A stretch of 13,015 bases of DNA from JAKASV01 sp964595035 (GTDB lineage: Bacteria; Babelota; Babeliae; Babelales; Vermiphilaceae), in assembly GCA_964595035.1 (NCBI GenBank), contig CAZQNW010000031.1, positions 1 to 13,015 on the forward strand, given 5' to 3'. A program made the position numbers and the translations under genes. Below are positions 1 to 8,175 of this stretch, in pieces. A model generated the notes under the pieces. The model searched no databases. It was not told the origin of the DNA and saw only the letters and a program-made list of their open reading frames with translations. Each line of letters opens with the position of its first letter. Position 1 is the first letter of the stretch.

Positions 1-978
1 TTTTATAGTTATATCAGAAAGATTCCTCTCTCGATTAAAATAATAAGTAGGATTCTTAAGATATCTATCTAGATGGGAGAAAAATGTCCCGAATCTTACA
101 TTTTTTGATAAGATAATTTCATCAGTTGTTGCCATGCAAACTATAGGAAATGAAAACGGTACAATTCTGCGTTCTTGTTGTATGTTTGGATAATCAACAA
201 CCTGAGTTGAGCTTAGTTCTTTTTTTTCACTCATTACTTGTTCTTTAATTGCGCGTTGTACATAATCATTCATTGCTTTCTCTATCTCTTTTTGCAGATT
301 AATAAGATTATATCCCCCAAAATAGCATGTAGAAACAATAAGAAATTCACAATGAAGCTTATTAAGCTGGCTTAATATACTCATTAATAAGTTAATAGGT
401 AGCCCAGCAACTATACCATCTGGAGAACCATGGCCGAACAAATATATGCGTTTAGCAATATTTTCCGTAACGTTAGCATCAAATAAATCCCCAAAATGGT
501 CAACCATATACTGCAGTTTATTTTTTTGTGTTTCATAAATATTTTTTAAAGATTCTGTCGAGAAAGTTTCCTCTAATATGTTTGGTGCAACATATTCCAG
601 AGACATATTCAGACCATATTTATTCAGCAATAAGGAAGTGTAGGATTCAGGCAAAAGAACTACATACTGATCATCTTTACTTTTAAAGACTGACCAACTC
701 CCAGACATACAACTATGTTTAGCTTCATCAGAAAAAGCTTGCAAATCTTCACGGAGAGGAATATTCATAAATTGATAAAAAATTGCCATAGAACAGATTA
801 CAGGAATGGTTTCATGTATTGCGGATACAACATCATGTATAATTGAATTATTCTCATCCTGAGTTTCAAATGTCAAAATCATATTAATAAATGGTACCGA
901 TGAAACTTTTTCGCTTGCCCCATGACCATTAAAAGCAAGAAAAAATAAGATCAAGGAGATAAATTTTTTATAAGACAT
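1..978 (-). CDS. Exported protein with clan CD (caspase/CHAT/gingipain-like) His-Cys dyad signature, C-terminus cut by window edge
   Basis: The reading frame is open for 326 codons from ATG 978 to base 1, so the protein continues outside the window. The start is fixed by an in-frame TAG two codons upstream, with a weak GGA ribosome site before it. Residues 1-21 form a signal peptide (Lys4-Lys5, a hydrophobic stretch from Phe6 to Phe16, then a Gly-His-Gly-Ala-Ser cleavage region). A hydrophobic strand ending in Phe-Gly-His183-Gly-Ser-Pro-Asp-Gly is followed about 30 residues later by another strand ending in Val-Ser-Thr-Cys218-Tyr-Phe-Gly-Gly, and later by Ile-Val-Cys-Met-Ala-Thr-Thr-Asp-Glu (279-287). 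A His-Gly followed by a strand ending in a small residue plus Cys is the catalytic pattern of clan CD peptidases (clostripain, legumain, gingipain, CHAT, caspases). Peptidase activity is inferred from these motifs only; no overall family match was recognised. It is the first gene of its own unit, divergent from the ankyrin gene. Confidence 0.82.
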   Translation of the reverse strand, partial: MSYKKFISLILFFLAFNGHGASEKVSSVPFINMILTFETQDENNSIIHDVVSAIHETIPVICSMAIFYQFMNIPLREDLQAFSDEAKHSCMSGSWSVFKSKDDQYVVLLPESYTSLLLNKYGLNMSLEYVAPNILEETFSTESLKNIYETQKNKLQYMVDHFGDLFDANVTENIAKRIYLFGHGSPDGIVAGLPINLLMSILSQLNKLHCEFLIVSTCYFGGYNLINLQKEIEKAMNDYVQRAIKEQVMSEKKELSSTQVVDYPNIQQERRIVPFSFPIVCMATTDEIILSKNVRFGTFFSHLDRYLKNPTYYFNRERNLSDITIK

Positions 979-1056
979 GTACTATCCAATTCTTTTTATC
1001 TAATACAAACTTTGTCATACAAGGATCTTTCTATTTTTACAACCCTATTTTTTATA

Positions 1057-1085
1057 ATTATAACAATTTAAATGCTATTGGTCAA
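1057..1085 (-). promoter_or_regulatory. Sigma-70 promoter for the His/Cys exported protein
   Basis: Read on the minus strand, TTGACC (1085-1080) and TATAAT (1062-1057) are separated by exactly 17 bases: a perfect -10 and a 5/6 -35. Transcription would start near 1050, leaving a leader of about 70 nt before ATG 978. This is the closest match to the housekeeping consensus in the window. Confidence 0.75.
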
Positions 1086-1213
1086 TAAAAATGCAGATAG
1101 CATGTACATTAATGAATACTTATTAAATTAATATTGCTTCGTTCATAACTGCCCATACAGAAATTAAATAAGGATTAACGCCATTATGTTAAATACGGCT
1201 AAACACTGGCCAT

Positions 1214-1241
1214 TTGCTTAAAAAGCTGTAATATCTATACT
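1214..1241 (+). promoter_or_regulatory. Sigma-70 promoter for the ankyrin-repeat gene
   Basis: TTGCTT (1214-1219) and TATACT (1236-1241) are separated by 16 bases, giving a predicted start near 1248 and a leader of about 50 nt. The gene has a clear ribosome site, TAGGA at 1289-1293, six bases before ATG 1300. Apart from this promoter and the opposing one at 1057-1085, the 321-base gap 979-1299 holds only AT-rich sequence with no RNA gene or coding frame that I can support. Confidence 0.6.
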
Positions 1242-1299
1242 AAATAACGTTATAACCCTTAGCCCTAAAGTTAATCTGACCCTATACTTAGGAATTTGT

Positions 1300-2574
1300 A
1301 TGAAAGTATGTTTTAAATATATCTGTATTTTAAGTTTAATGTTATACAGTCACTCAAGCTTTACGATGATGCATAAAGCAACACAAGTACTAGCTCGGCC
1401 CCGCGAAGCTGCAACACGGTATATACAACGCATACCAAGCATATACCATGCTATCGTAAAGAATGCAAAACCCAAATTGCAAACCGCACAAGAACACCTG
1501 ATTCATATAAAGCAAAACACCGGCAAATATATCACAAGTGCCTCCAAAATAGCACGAACAATAATAAGTAACACATGCAGAAACACTGCCTCTTACCTCA
1601 AAAAGAATCCACAGATACTCTATGCCACAGGAGCCGGCATTGCTGCATTATGCGCACTAAAACTTATCCGCACACCCCTAGGCCGCCATACTACACATAC
1701 AGTTAAAGAATCATGTATTAACACATGCCTTCATTCAGGCAACCTTACGTTAATAAAATACGCCTTAAAAATTGCACCTGATAAAATTAATCATACAAAT
1801 CAATTTGGCCAAACAATTCTTCATCAAGCTGCAAAGCATAATCGCTTGGATATTGTAGAATTTTTACTCAACAACTATACCGACACAATAAACATATCAG
1901 CTCTTGATCATGCTCAATATGAACCTATTCACTATGCTGCAGCCTACGGAAGCATAGCACTGATAAAATGCTTTATACAGACAGGCAAAGCTATCAATAC
2001 ACCAACAAATCAAGGTCTTACACCTCTTCATATAGCCGCATCATGCGGACGCCTGGACATGGCACACTATCTTGTTCAGCATGGCGCCAATATACACGCA
2101 ACAACAACATCCGGAAAAAAAGCAATGGACCTTGCAGCCCAAAATAAACATTATGATGTCGCTCGTTATTTATCACAACTTATGGATACACGTCAGCATA
2201 GACATTATGAACATCTTCTTGACTCGGCAATAACCAAACGCAATTTTTCCGATGCCCATGTAGCCCTTGATGGAGATGCAAGCATGATACGCCCAAACCT
2301 TGAAGATACGCCATTATTCCGCTGCATTGGTGAATATAATGCTCGACAAGCTACAGCTCTTGATACTATTGCAAAACTTCTTCTCGAACGGGGAGCTCCT
2401 CTACATTATATCGATGATGCTACTGGAAACAATCGTCTTTTGGAAAGAGCTTTAGAACAAGGCAACGTGCGTATAGCGCGATTATTATTTCAACATGATA
2501 TAACTGCTTCAGAAGAACAGCGCACACGCTATGCACAGTTATGTGAGCAAGCAGCCTTAGCGCCAACTCGATAA
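1300..2574 (+). CDS. Exported/membrane-associated ankyrin-repeat protein
   Basis: A 424-residue protein. Residues 1-24 are a hydrophobic signal-like segment (Lys2, Lys6, then Tyr-Ile-Cys-Ile-Leu-Ser-Leu-Met-Leu). Residues 25-105 are basic and helical, followed by a second hydrophobic stretch at about 106-123 (Ala-Thr-Gly-Ala-Gly-Ile-Ala-Ala-Leu) that could be a membrane span. Ankyrin repeats follow: degenerate at 138-165, then good repeats at 169-200 (Gly-Gln-Thr-Ile-Leu-His-Gln-Ala-Ala), 206-236, 238-269 (Gly-Leu-Thr-Pro-Leu-His-Ile-Ala-Ala) and 271-294, then weaker ones at about 303-330, 335-369 and 374-400. Ankyrin domains bind proteins and are common among secreted effectors of intracellular bacteria; a host-directed role is inference. 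The hydrophobic segment at 106-123 would place the repeats on one side of a membrane. It is transcribed alone and converges on the long minus-strand operon. Confidence 0.9.
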   Translation: MKVCFKYICILSLMLYSHSSFTMMHKATQVLARPREAATRYIQRIPSIYHAIVKNAKPKLQTAQEHLIHIKQNTGKYITSASKIARTIISNTCRNTASYLKKNPQILYATGAGIAALCALKLIRTPLGRHTTHTVKESCINTCLHSGNLTLIKYALKIAPDKINHTNQFGQTILHQAAKHNRLDIVEFLLNNYTDTINISALDHAQYEPIHYAAAYGSIALIKCFIQTGKAINTPTNQGLTPLHIAASCGRLDMAHYLVQHGANIHATTTSGKKAMDLAAQNKHYDVARYLSQLMDTRQHRHYEHLLDSAITKRNFSDAHVALDGDASMIRPNLEDTPLFRCIGEYNARQATALDTIAKLLLERGAPLHYIDDATGNNRLLERALEQGNVRIARLLFQHDITASEEQRTRYAQLCEQAALAPTR

Positions 2575-2617
2575 TTATCCTGTACATAACATCGGCCTGC
2601 ACATTCTTCGATGCGCC

Positions 2618-2636
2618 ATAAAGCACGCTTTATTTT
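2618..2636 (+). terminator. Weak hairpin plus T-run, possible terminator of the ankyrin gene
   Basis: ATAAAG (2618-2623) pairs with CTTTAT (2628-2633) around a 4-base loop and is followed by a short T run (2633-2636). The stem is short and AT-rich, so this is only a candidate. It lies in the 90-base convergent gap between the ankyrin gene and the end of the minus-strand operon. Confidence 0.3.
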
Positions 2637-2664
2637 GAACGAACGGTCTTATAGCTTGATTGTC

Positions 2665-3069
2665 TTATAAAATTTCATTATCAACGACATTAAGCTTTCT
2701 TTTGTTAATTTCCTCCATAAGAACAGATCGTAGTACTTCCTTGAATTCGTCATTTTCAAGTAAATCACGTATATGCGGATTGCGCAAAGCAAATGTTACG
2801 AAGTTAACAAAATTACTCAAAATACTGATTACTTGTGCTCCAACATTCTGCGGATTATATGCGTCAGCACCGATATTAATAAGGCTATTGGCCATCGAAG
2901 CTAATGTCGCTATAGCCATCTTCTGAATTTCTCGCTCATGAGCCTCATCTTGAGCCATAACTGTTGTAGTCGTGCGCACGCTATCACAACATATTTCAGC
3001 ATCCTGACACGCACAACAATTGAAACTCATACAAATTCCCAATAATCCAACTACTACCTTAGATCCCAT
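2665..3069 (-). CDS. Small exported protein with a Cys-rich N-terminus, unknown function
   Basis: A 134-residue protein with a strong ribosome site (AGGGGAG just before ATG 3069), starting 17 nt after the stop of the CNNM/CorC gene, so it is almost certainly the last gene of that operon. The N-terminus has one Lys and a hydrophobic stretch (Val5-Phe16), consistent with a signal peptide. Six cysteines fall within the first 28 residues (13, 18, 19, 21, 27, 28) and none after. No standard lipobox is clear, although Cys13, Cys18 or Cys21 could be lipidated if the box is atypical. The remainder is mixed, with an Ala/Ile-rich helix at about 49-66, a hydrophobic stretch at 76-95 (Val-Ile-Ser-Ile-Leu-Ser-Asn-Phe-Val) and a charged C-terminal helix at 99-125. 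I do not recognise the family and assign no function. Confidence 0.8.
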   Translation of the reverse strand: MGSKVVVGLLGICMSFNCCACQDAEICCDSVRTTTTVMAQDEAHEREIQKMAIATLASMANSLINIGADAYNPQNVGAQVISILSNFVNFVTFALRNPHIRDLLENDEFKEVLRSVLMEEINKRKLNVVDNEIL

Positions 3070-3086
3070 AGCTCCCCTTTTTGGTT

Positions 3087-4385
3087 TTATGACAACTCCG
3101 TTTTTTCTTTAAATACCAATACACGAAGCACACGCTTTAAACTCGCTTCTTGTATTTGGAAATAGTAATCTTTGTATAAGATTCGTTCACCCTTTTTGGG
3201 AACATGTTGTAATTTTTCGGTTAAAAAACCACCAAGTGTAAGCGCACTTTCTGTTTCGAATTCGATGCCAACAAGTTCACTTACATCTTCAAGTGGCATA
3301 CTGCCATTAATAAGCCAACCACCCTGTTTAAGCGCCACATACTTTTCAGCCGCTTTTTCATGTTCATCACTAATTTCTCCAACGATTTCTTCAAGCACAT
3401 TTTCAAGCGTAATAAGCCCTGTCACAATACCATATTCGTTAAGTACGATAGCCATGTGAACATGTTGTTGCCTTAATTCACTTAATAACTGATTAACCTT
3501 CAATGTCTCCGGAACAAATAATATAGGACGAAGAATTTCATTCAGAGGTTTTTCTAGATGATTGATCATCATCAAAAATATATCTTTTAAATGCACAATA
3601 CCAATAATATTATCAACCGTATCTTTATACACAGGAAGGCGCGTAAAGTGATATTTTGCGAAAACCTCAAGAACCTGGTTTATGGTTGTGTTTACATCAA
3701 CAGAAATAATATCAGTAGCAGGAACCATAATCTCTTTAATCGGCGTATGACCTAGCTCAAAGATGTTATGCAACATCTCGGTCTTTTCTGTTTCCATAAG
3801 ACCTTTTTGACTAATATGGTCAATAAGAAATTGTATTTCCTTTTCGGATACCCATTCTGCCGGTTCCATTTCACCGGGCTTGACAACTTTAGCTAATATA
3901 AAATCAGATATGTGCGTCAAAAATGTTGCGACAGGTTCAAATAATCTGAATGTAAAATTGCTTATCCACAACGACGACTTGAAATAGCGATCACTATGGC
4001 TTTTTGCTATGTTTTTCGGTAATATCTCTCCAAAAATAAGAATTGCTGCCGTAGCTACACCAATACCGATTGAAAAACCTAGACCCGAAGACCAGTGTAG
4101 CCGTGCAAAAAGATTTTCCATCACATTCGTAATCAACGATGCACTCGTCACATTAGCAAGACTATTGGCAATTAAAATAGTACCCAAAACCCGTTGCGGA
4201 GCAGTTTCCAAAGTTTGAAAAAAATACTTATACCGCAAACTGCTTTTTTGCGCGATTTCTTTTAGTTTAAATAGCCTTAATGCTGTAATACTCGTTTCCA
4301 AAAACGAAAACAATGCCGTAAAAGCCAATGAAACAACAAATGCAACAGTTGGCAGTAACAGTGAACTTTGCGCTACAGCATCCAT
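3087..4385 (-). CDS. CNNM/HlyC-CorC family membrane protein with CBS pair
   Basis: A 432-residue protein with the full three-part architecture of the family. A DUF21/CNNM membrane domain (about 10-170) has hydrophobic segments at 10-28, 66-86 and 101-119, with the family motifs Phe-Ser-Phe-Leu-Glu-Thr-Ser (27-32) and Phe-Gly-Glu-Ile-Leu-Pro-Lys (118-124). A CBS-domain pair follows (about 215-335), including Thr-Arg-Leu-Pro-Val-Tyr (248-253), Gly-Ile-Val-His-Leu-Lys-Asp (262-268) and Asn-Glu-Tyr-Gly-Ile-Val-Thr-Gly (316-323). The CorC_HlyC C-terminal domain occupies about 345-427. Relatives are linked to magnesium/cobalt efflux or homeostasis, with CBS domains sensing adenine nucleotides; older names (haemolysin C, TlyC) do not establish haemolytic activity. 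ATG 4385 has a GAGG ribosome site seven bases upstream. It lies 26 nt after rpoD and 17 nt before the small Cys-rich gene, so it is part of the same unit. Confidence 0.93.
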   Translation of the reverse strand: MDAVAQSSLLLPTVAFVVSLAFTALFSFLETSITALRLFKLKEIAQKSSLRYKYFFQTLETAPQRVLGTILIANSLANVTSASLITNVMENLFARLHWSSGLGFSIGIGVATAAILIFGEILPKNIAKSHSDRYFKSSLWISNFTFRLFEPVATFLTHISDFILAKVVKPGEMEPAEWVSEKEIQFLIDHISQKGLMETEKTEMLHNIFELGHTPIKEIMVPATDIISVDVNTTINQVLEVFAKYHFTRLPVYKDTVDNIIGIVHLKDIFLMMINHLEKPLNEILRPILFVPETLKVNQLLSELRQQHVHMAIVLNEYGIVTGLITLENVLEEIVGEISDEHEKAAEKYVALKQGGWLINGSMPLEDVSELVGIEFETESALTLGGFLTEKLQHVPKKGERILYKDYYFQIQEASLKRVLRVLVFKEKTELS

Positions 4386-4411
4386 GTCATATCCTCACCT
4401 TCTTTTGTATA

Positions 4412-6379
4412 TTATTCTAAAGTATCGTCATCATCCTCTTCAAGTATTGGCATATCCTCATCATGATCTACCTCTTCCTGAGCAGTTTCAAAGAATGCGC
4501 GTAATTTTTTGCTACGTGAAGGATGACGCAACTTGCGCAACGCTTTAACTTCAATCTGACGAATACGTTCACGTGTAACAGAAAAATCTTTACCAACTTC
4601 TTCAAGCGTATGCTCTGAGGCTACATCAATACCAAATCTCATCTTGATAACCTTTTCTTCACGAGGAGATAAGGTTTTTAACATCTCACGAACGCGCTTT
4701 TTCAGATCACTTGAAGAAACTGCTTCTGAAGGTGAATAATCAGTTTCACTTTCGATAAAATCTTTAATAAATGCATCATCGCTATCACCAACAGGTGTTT
4801 CTAATGAAATAGGTTCCTTGGAAATTTTGATGATATTCTTGATCTTCTTTTCATCAATATTAAGTTCTTTGGCGAGTTCAGCATGAGATGGTTCGCGACC
4901 ATGTTCTTGCAGGAAGGTTCTCTTAATCTTATTTATCTTATTAAGCGTTTCGACCATATGAACAGGAACGCGAATGGTTCTCGATTGATCTGCAATAGCA
5001 CGCGTAATAGATTGCCTGATCCACCATGTAGCATACGTAGAAAATTTAAATCCTCGTTCGAATTCAAATTTTTCTACAGCCTTCATAAGACCGATGTTTC
5101 CCTCCTGAATCAAATCCAAGAAGTGCAACCCACGGTTAATATATTTTTTTGCGATATTAACGACAAGACGCAAGTTTGCCTTTGCAAGATCATCCTTTGC
5201 CTTCTTATCTTTACGCTGCCCCTCCATAAGTTGCTCATAATAATGTATAATTTTTTCTTTAGGCAACCCTACTTCAGCTTCCGTTCGACGTATAGCTTTG
5301 TAGCAGCCTCTGACAGTTCCTTCCATCTCCTCAATAGCAGCTACTATTTCTTCAGTTGGCTTTTTTATTTCCTTATATTCTTTTATGAGACGTTCAGTAT
5401 CCTGTGCTAATTTTTCACGCTCTTGAATCTTGCGCAGATATTTTTCAATTTTTCTCGCCAGTTTCTTAATAAGCTTATTTGATATTTTAATGGAACGTAT
5501 TGTTTCGCTAATTTTTTCTTTATTAGCTTTGACCTCATTCAACATTTTAGTTTTTTGAGCCTTGGTGTCTAATTTACCCCTATAGCTCAAATAAATACGC
5601 TCCTCATTGGCTACCAAATATTTGATAACATTGATAGTATGTATAATATGCTGCTTTTCTTCATCAATCTTTGGCAAATTCTCTTCATCAAACTCAGAGA
5701 ATTGAATAATATCTTTAAGTAGGATGGTATTGCGCTGCAAGCGATCACCAATTGAAATAAACTCTTTATGAATAAAAGGAAAACGTGAAAGAGCTTCGAT
5801 CGATTCAGCTTTACCTAATGCGATCATATTAGCAATAACGGCTTCGGTCTGCTTATTCAATAAAGGAATTTTACCTATATCACGCAAGTAACATTTTACC
5901 GGATCAGTTATAGGTGATGAGATGCCACGAAGCTCGATCTTATCCTCAGTGTCTTCTTCATCAATATCTTCATCAAGTTCGCCATGCAAATCTAAGGAAC
6001 TTTCTAATTTCTCTTTTAAGTAAACCTCAGGATACTCTTCTTCGGTATCGTATTCATCCAAGCCGGTGCCACCCCCTTCAAGCTCTTCCTGCATAACGAC
6101 ATCAACGTGTTCTTTTTCAAGGCAACGCAATATATCGTTAGTCTCGGACTCGGATAAATTATTTTTTTCACTAAATTCAATTATCTCTTCATAGGTCATA
6201 AAGCCATTTTTTTTGCCGCGTTCGGTTAACTCGGCAATCATTTCTGCTTTAAGATCCAAATCTTTATTCGATGCGGGTACCTGCCCATTCTTTTTAAGTA
6301 TAGGTCTTTTGGTTTTTAATGGAGTGCCTATTTTTTTAGTTTGCACCCGCTCCTTTTTTATAGCCGTCTTTTTTACCAT
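4412..6379 (-). CDS. rpoD: RNA polymerase housekeeping sigma factor RpoD (sigma-70)
   Basis: A 655-residue primary sigma factor that directs RNA polymerase to housekeeping promoters. Domains in order: a Lys-rich leader (1-35), region 1.1 (about 40-95), an acidic linker (100-150), region 1.2 (about 157-190, Asp-Pro-Val-Lys-Cys-Tyr-Leu-Arg-Asp-Ile-Gly), a long charged non-conserved region (about 200-390), region 2 (397-470, including Thr-Tyr-Ala-Thr-Trp-Trp-Ile-Arg-Gln, which melts and reads the -10 element), region 3 (470-550) and region 4 (560-630, ending Val-Thr-Arg-Glu-Arg-Ile-Arg-Gln-Ile-Glu, the -35-reading helix-turn-helix). Region 1.1 separates it from alternative sigma factors. The protein runs about 25 residues beyond region 4 as a strongly acidic tail (631-655), which is unusual for RpoD. 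It follows dnaG by 26 nt; the ribosome site before ATG 6379 is modest (CAGG). Confidence 0.98.
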   Translation of the reverse strand: MVKKTAIKKERVQTKKIGTPLKTKRPILKKNGQVPASNKDLDLKAEMIAELTERGKKNGFMTYEEIIEFSEKNNLSESETNDILRCLEKEHVDVVMQEELEGGGTGLDEYDTEEEYPEVYLKEKLESSLDLHGELDEDIDEEDTEDKIELRGISSPITDPVKCYLRDIGKIPLLNKQTEAVIANMIALGKAESIEALSRFPFIHKEFISIGDRLQRNTILLKDIIQFSEFDEENLPKIDEEKQHIIHTINVIKYLVANEERIYLSYRGKLDTKAQKTKMLNEVKANKEKISETIRSIKISNKLIKKLARKIEKYLRKIQEREKLAQDTERLIKEYKEIKKPTEEIVAAIEEMEGTVRGCYKAIRRTEAEVGLPKEKIIHYYEQLMEGQRKDKKAKDDLAKANLRLVVNIAKKYINRGLHFLDLIQEGNIGLMKAVEKFEFERGFKFSTYATWWIRQSITRAIADQSRTIRVPVHMVETLNKINKIKRTFLQEHGREPSHAELAKELNIDEKKIKNIIKISKEPISLETPVGDSDDAFIKDFIESETDYSPSEAVSSSDLKKRVREMLKTLSPREEKVIKMRFGIDVASEHTLEEVGKDFSVTRERIRQIEVKALRKLRHPSRSKKLRAFFETAQEEVDHDEDMPILEEDDDDTLE

Positions 6380-6405
6380 GGACTATGCCTGCCTTAGAAT
6401 TATAA

Positions 6406-8175
6406 CTAAAGAATTTGTTGTTCTAATACCCGTTTTTTCAATTCAAGAAACTCTTCAATCAATTTCTGTACTGTTTCAGGATTCTGGCTTTTCTTTGCTT
6501 GTTCAAGCTGGATAGCTATATCATGAGCCATCACTTTCCAATGCCTTTTCTGAAACTGTGTAACTAATTGATCAAACGTTTCACTTGACACCTGCTCTTC
6601 GGTTTCCATCATCACTTGAGAAACCACGCGCTTTTCTTCCTCATTAAGCATGTCAAAAAATTGTTGAAATTCCAGCTCGGGATTCAACTCTTTTTCTTTC
6701 TTCACATGCATTAATAATGACCGAAGCGGTTCTGAAAAATATTTAACCAGATATTTTTCACGTTTCCCATTCACTAACTGAATATTATTAAGTATAGCCA
6801 AAAAAATCCTTTTTTCCAACTTGGATGGTCCGTTTTCAGCATTAACCTCAGACACCTCTGCAACAGGCACCTCCCGTTCATACGAACTTCCAGACTGCCG
6901 ATATACACGTGCTACCTCCCGTTTTAGAGAATCAAAAGGAACATCAAGTGCCTTAGCAGCTTTTTGTATCAAAAAATCCTGTTTGAGCTGATTATCAACA
7001 TGGCTCAATATCTCAACTATGCGCTCGGATATACGCATTTTTTCTTGCAGGGGCTTTGATCCAAATTGAGCCCCCAGATGTGCCACAAAAAAGCTGAAAA
7101 TATCCTGTGCTTTGGTGACATAAGGAGCCAAAGATTCCCCTCGCGACAGCAATGATGCCGGATCATCCGTTTGCGGTAATATAATCGTGTATAATTCAAG
7201 GCTGCATTGCCAGCATAATTGTGCCAGGCGCAACATAGCCTGTTGTCCGGCCGCGTCACCATCATAAATAACATATACAGTATTGGCATAACGGGAGATA
7301 AGTTTTAGATGCTCCAAGGTACAAGCTGTACCCAGTGTAGCCACAGTATTAGGATAACCATGTTGTACCATAGCAACACAGTCGGTGTACCCTTCAACCA
7401 TGAATATAGTTTCACTCTCTTGAATAGCTTTTTTCGCCATATCAAGTCCGAATAATAATGTCCCTTTAGCAAAATAAGGACCCTCACGAGAATTATAATA
7501 TTTTGGTCTGGCATCATCAGATTTATAAATACGCCCACCAAAACCACAAAATCTGCCTAAATGATCTTTTATAGGAAAAATAATGCGCTCTTCAAAAGGA
7601 GAGTACATCACATGGGAACCCTCTACAATAATATGCGCTTCAATAAGATCTTGAGCCAAAAAATTTTGCTGAGCCATATAACTCAGAAAATTTTTAATTG
7701 AACGAATACCTCCAGGAAAGTAACCTAACATAAACCCATTAATGCTCTGTTGACTTATATTGCGCGATCGTACATATTCCAATGCATGATCATGTGCCAA
7801 TAATTGTTCGTGAGTCCATGTAGCTACACAACGGCATACATCAAAGTACGAATTCTTTTTTTGAGCTGTCCCTTCTTGTTCCGGAACCATAAGCTCGCTC
7901 GGAATATCTATATGATAACGTTCAGCAAGATGCTTTACCGCTTCTACAGGTGTACAATTTTCCATGCGAGAAATAAAGGAAATTACATCGCCTGTTACAT
8001 GACATCCAAAGCAATAAAAGATCTCTTTATGGGGGCTAACTGTAAACGAAGCCGTCTTTTCATGATGGAAAGGGCAATGAGCCTTCCAATAGAGCCCAGC
8101 CCTTTTTAAATGAGTATACTCATTTATGACGTCAACAATCGAAACTTTATTTTTAATAAAACTAAAAAGGTTCAT
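6406..8175 (-). CDS. dnaG: DNA primase DnaG
   Basis: A 589-residue primase, close to the 581 of E. coli, which makes the RNA primers for replication. The N-terminal CHC2 zinc site is complete (Cys34, His37, Cys55, Cys58, in Cys-Pro-Phe-His and Tyr-Cys-Phe-Gly-Cys). The catalytic core includes an Arg-Ile-Ile-Phe-Pro-Ile segment (197-202) and Gly-Phe-Gly-Gly-Arg (211-215). The TOPRIM fold carries the metal-binding acids in Val-Glu261-Gly-Tyr-Thr-Asp and Tyr-Asp305-Gly-Asp307, with a further Asp-Pro at 338-339. Residues from about 450 to the end form the helical helicase-binding domain, which is poorly conserved, as usual. ATG 8175 lies inside the 3' end of lgt (14-nt overlap) without a strong ribosome site, so its translation is probably coupled to lgt. 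rpoD follows after 26 nt, preserving the dnaG-rpoD linkage seen in many bacteria. Confidence 0.98.
   Translation of the reverse strand: MNLFSFIKNKVSIVDVINEYTHLKRAGLYWKAHCPFHHEKTASFTVSPHKEIFYCFGCHVTGDVISFISRMENCTPVEAVKHLAERYHIDIPSELMVPEQEGTAQKKNSYFDVCRCVATWTHEQLLAHDHALEYVRSRNISQQSINGFMLGYFPGGIRSIKNFLSYMAQQNFLAQDLIEAHIIVEGSHVMYSPFEERIIFPIKDHLGRFCGFGGRIYKSDDARPKYYNSREGPYFAKGTLLFGLDMAKKAIQESETIFMVEGYTDCVAMVQHGYPNTVATLGTACTLEHLKLISRYANTVYVIYDGDAAGQQAMLRLAQLCWQCSLELYTIILPQTDDPASLLSRGESLAPYVTKAQDIFSFFVAHLGAQFGSKPLQEKMRISERIVEILSHVDNQLKQDFLIQKAAKALDVPFDSLKREVARVYRQSGSSYEREVPVAEVSEVNAENGPSKLEKRIFLAILNNIQLVNGKREKYLVKYFSEPLRSLLMHVKKEKELNPELEFQQFFDMLNEEEKRVVSQVMMETEEQVSSETFDQLVTQFQKRHWKVMAHDIAIQLEQAKKSQNPETVQKLIEEFLELKKRVLEQQIL

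Noticed and set aside
2420..2626. Minus-strand 68-codon frame overlapping the end of the ankyrin gene
   Set aside because: It is antisense to ankyrin-repeat coding sequence, with no ribosome site or recognisable product.
4883..5410. Long plus-strand frame opposite rpoD
   Set aside because: It is the antisense shadow of the conserved sigma-factor coding sequence and shows no family motif.
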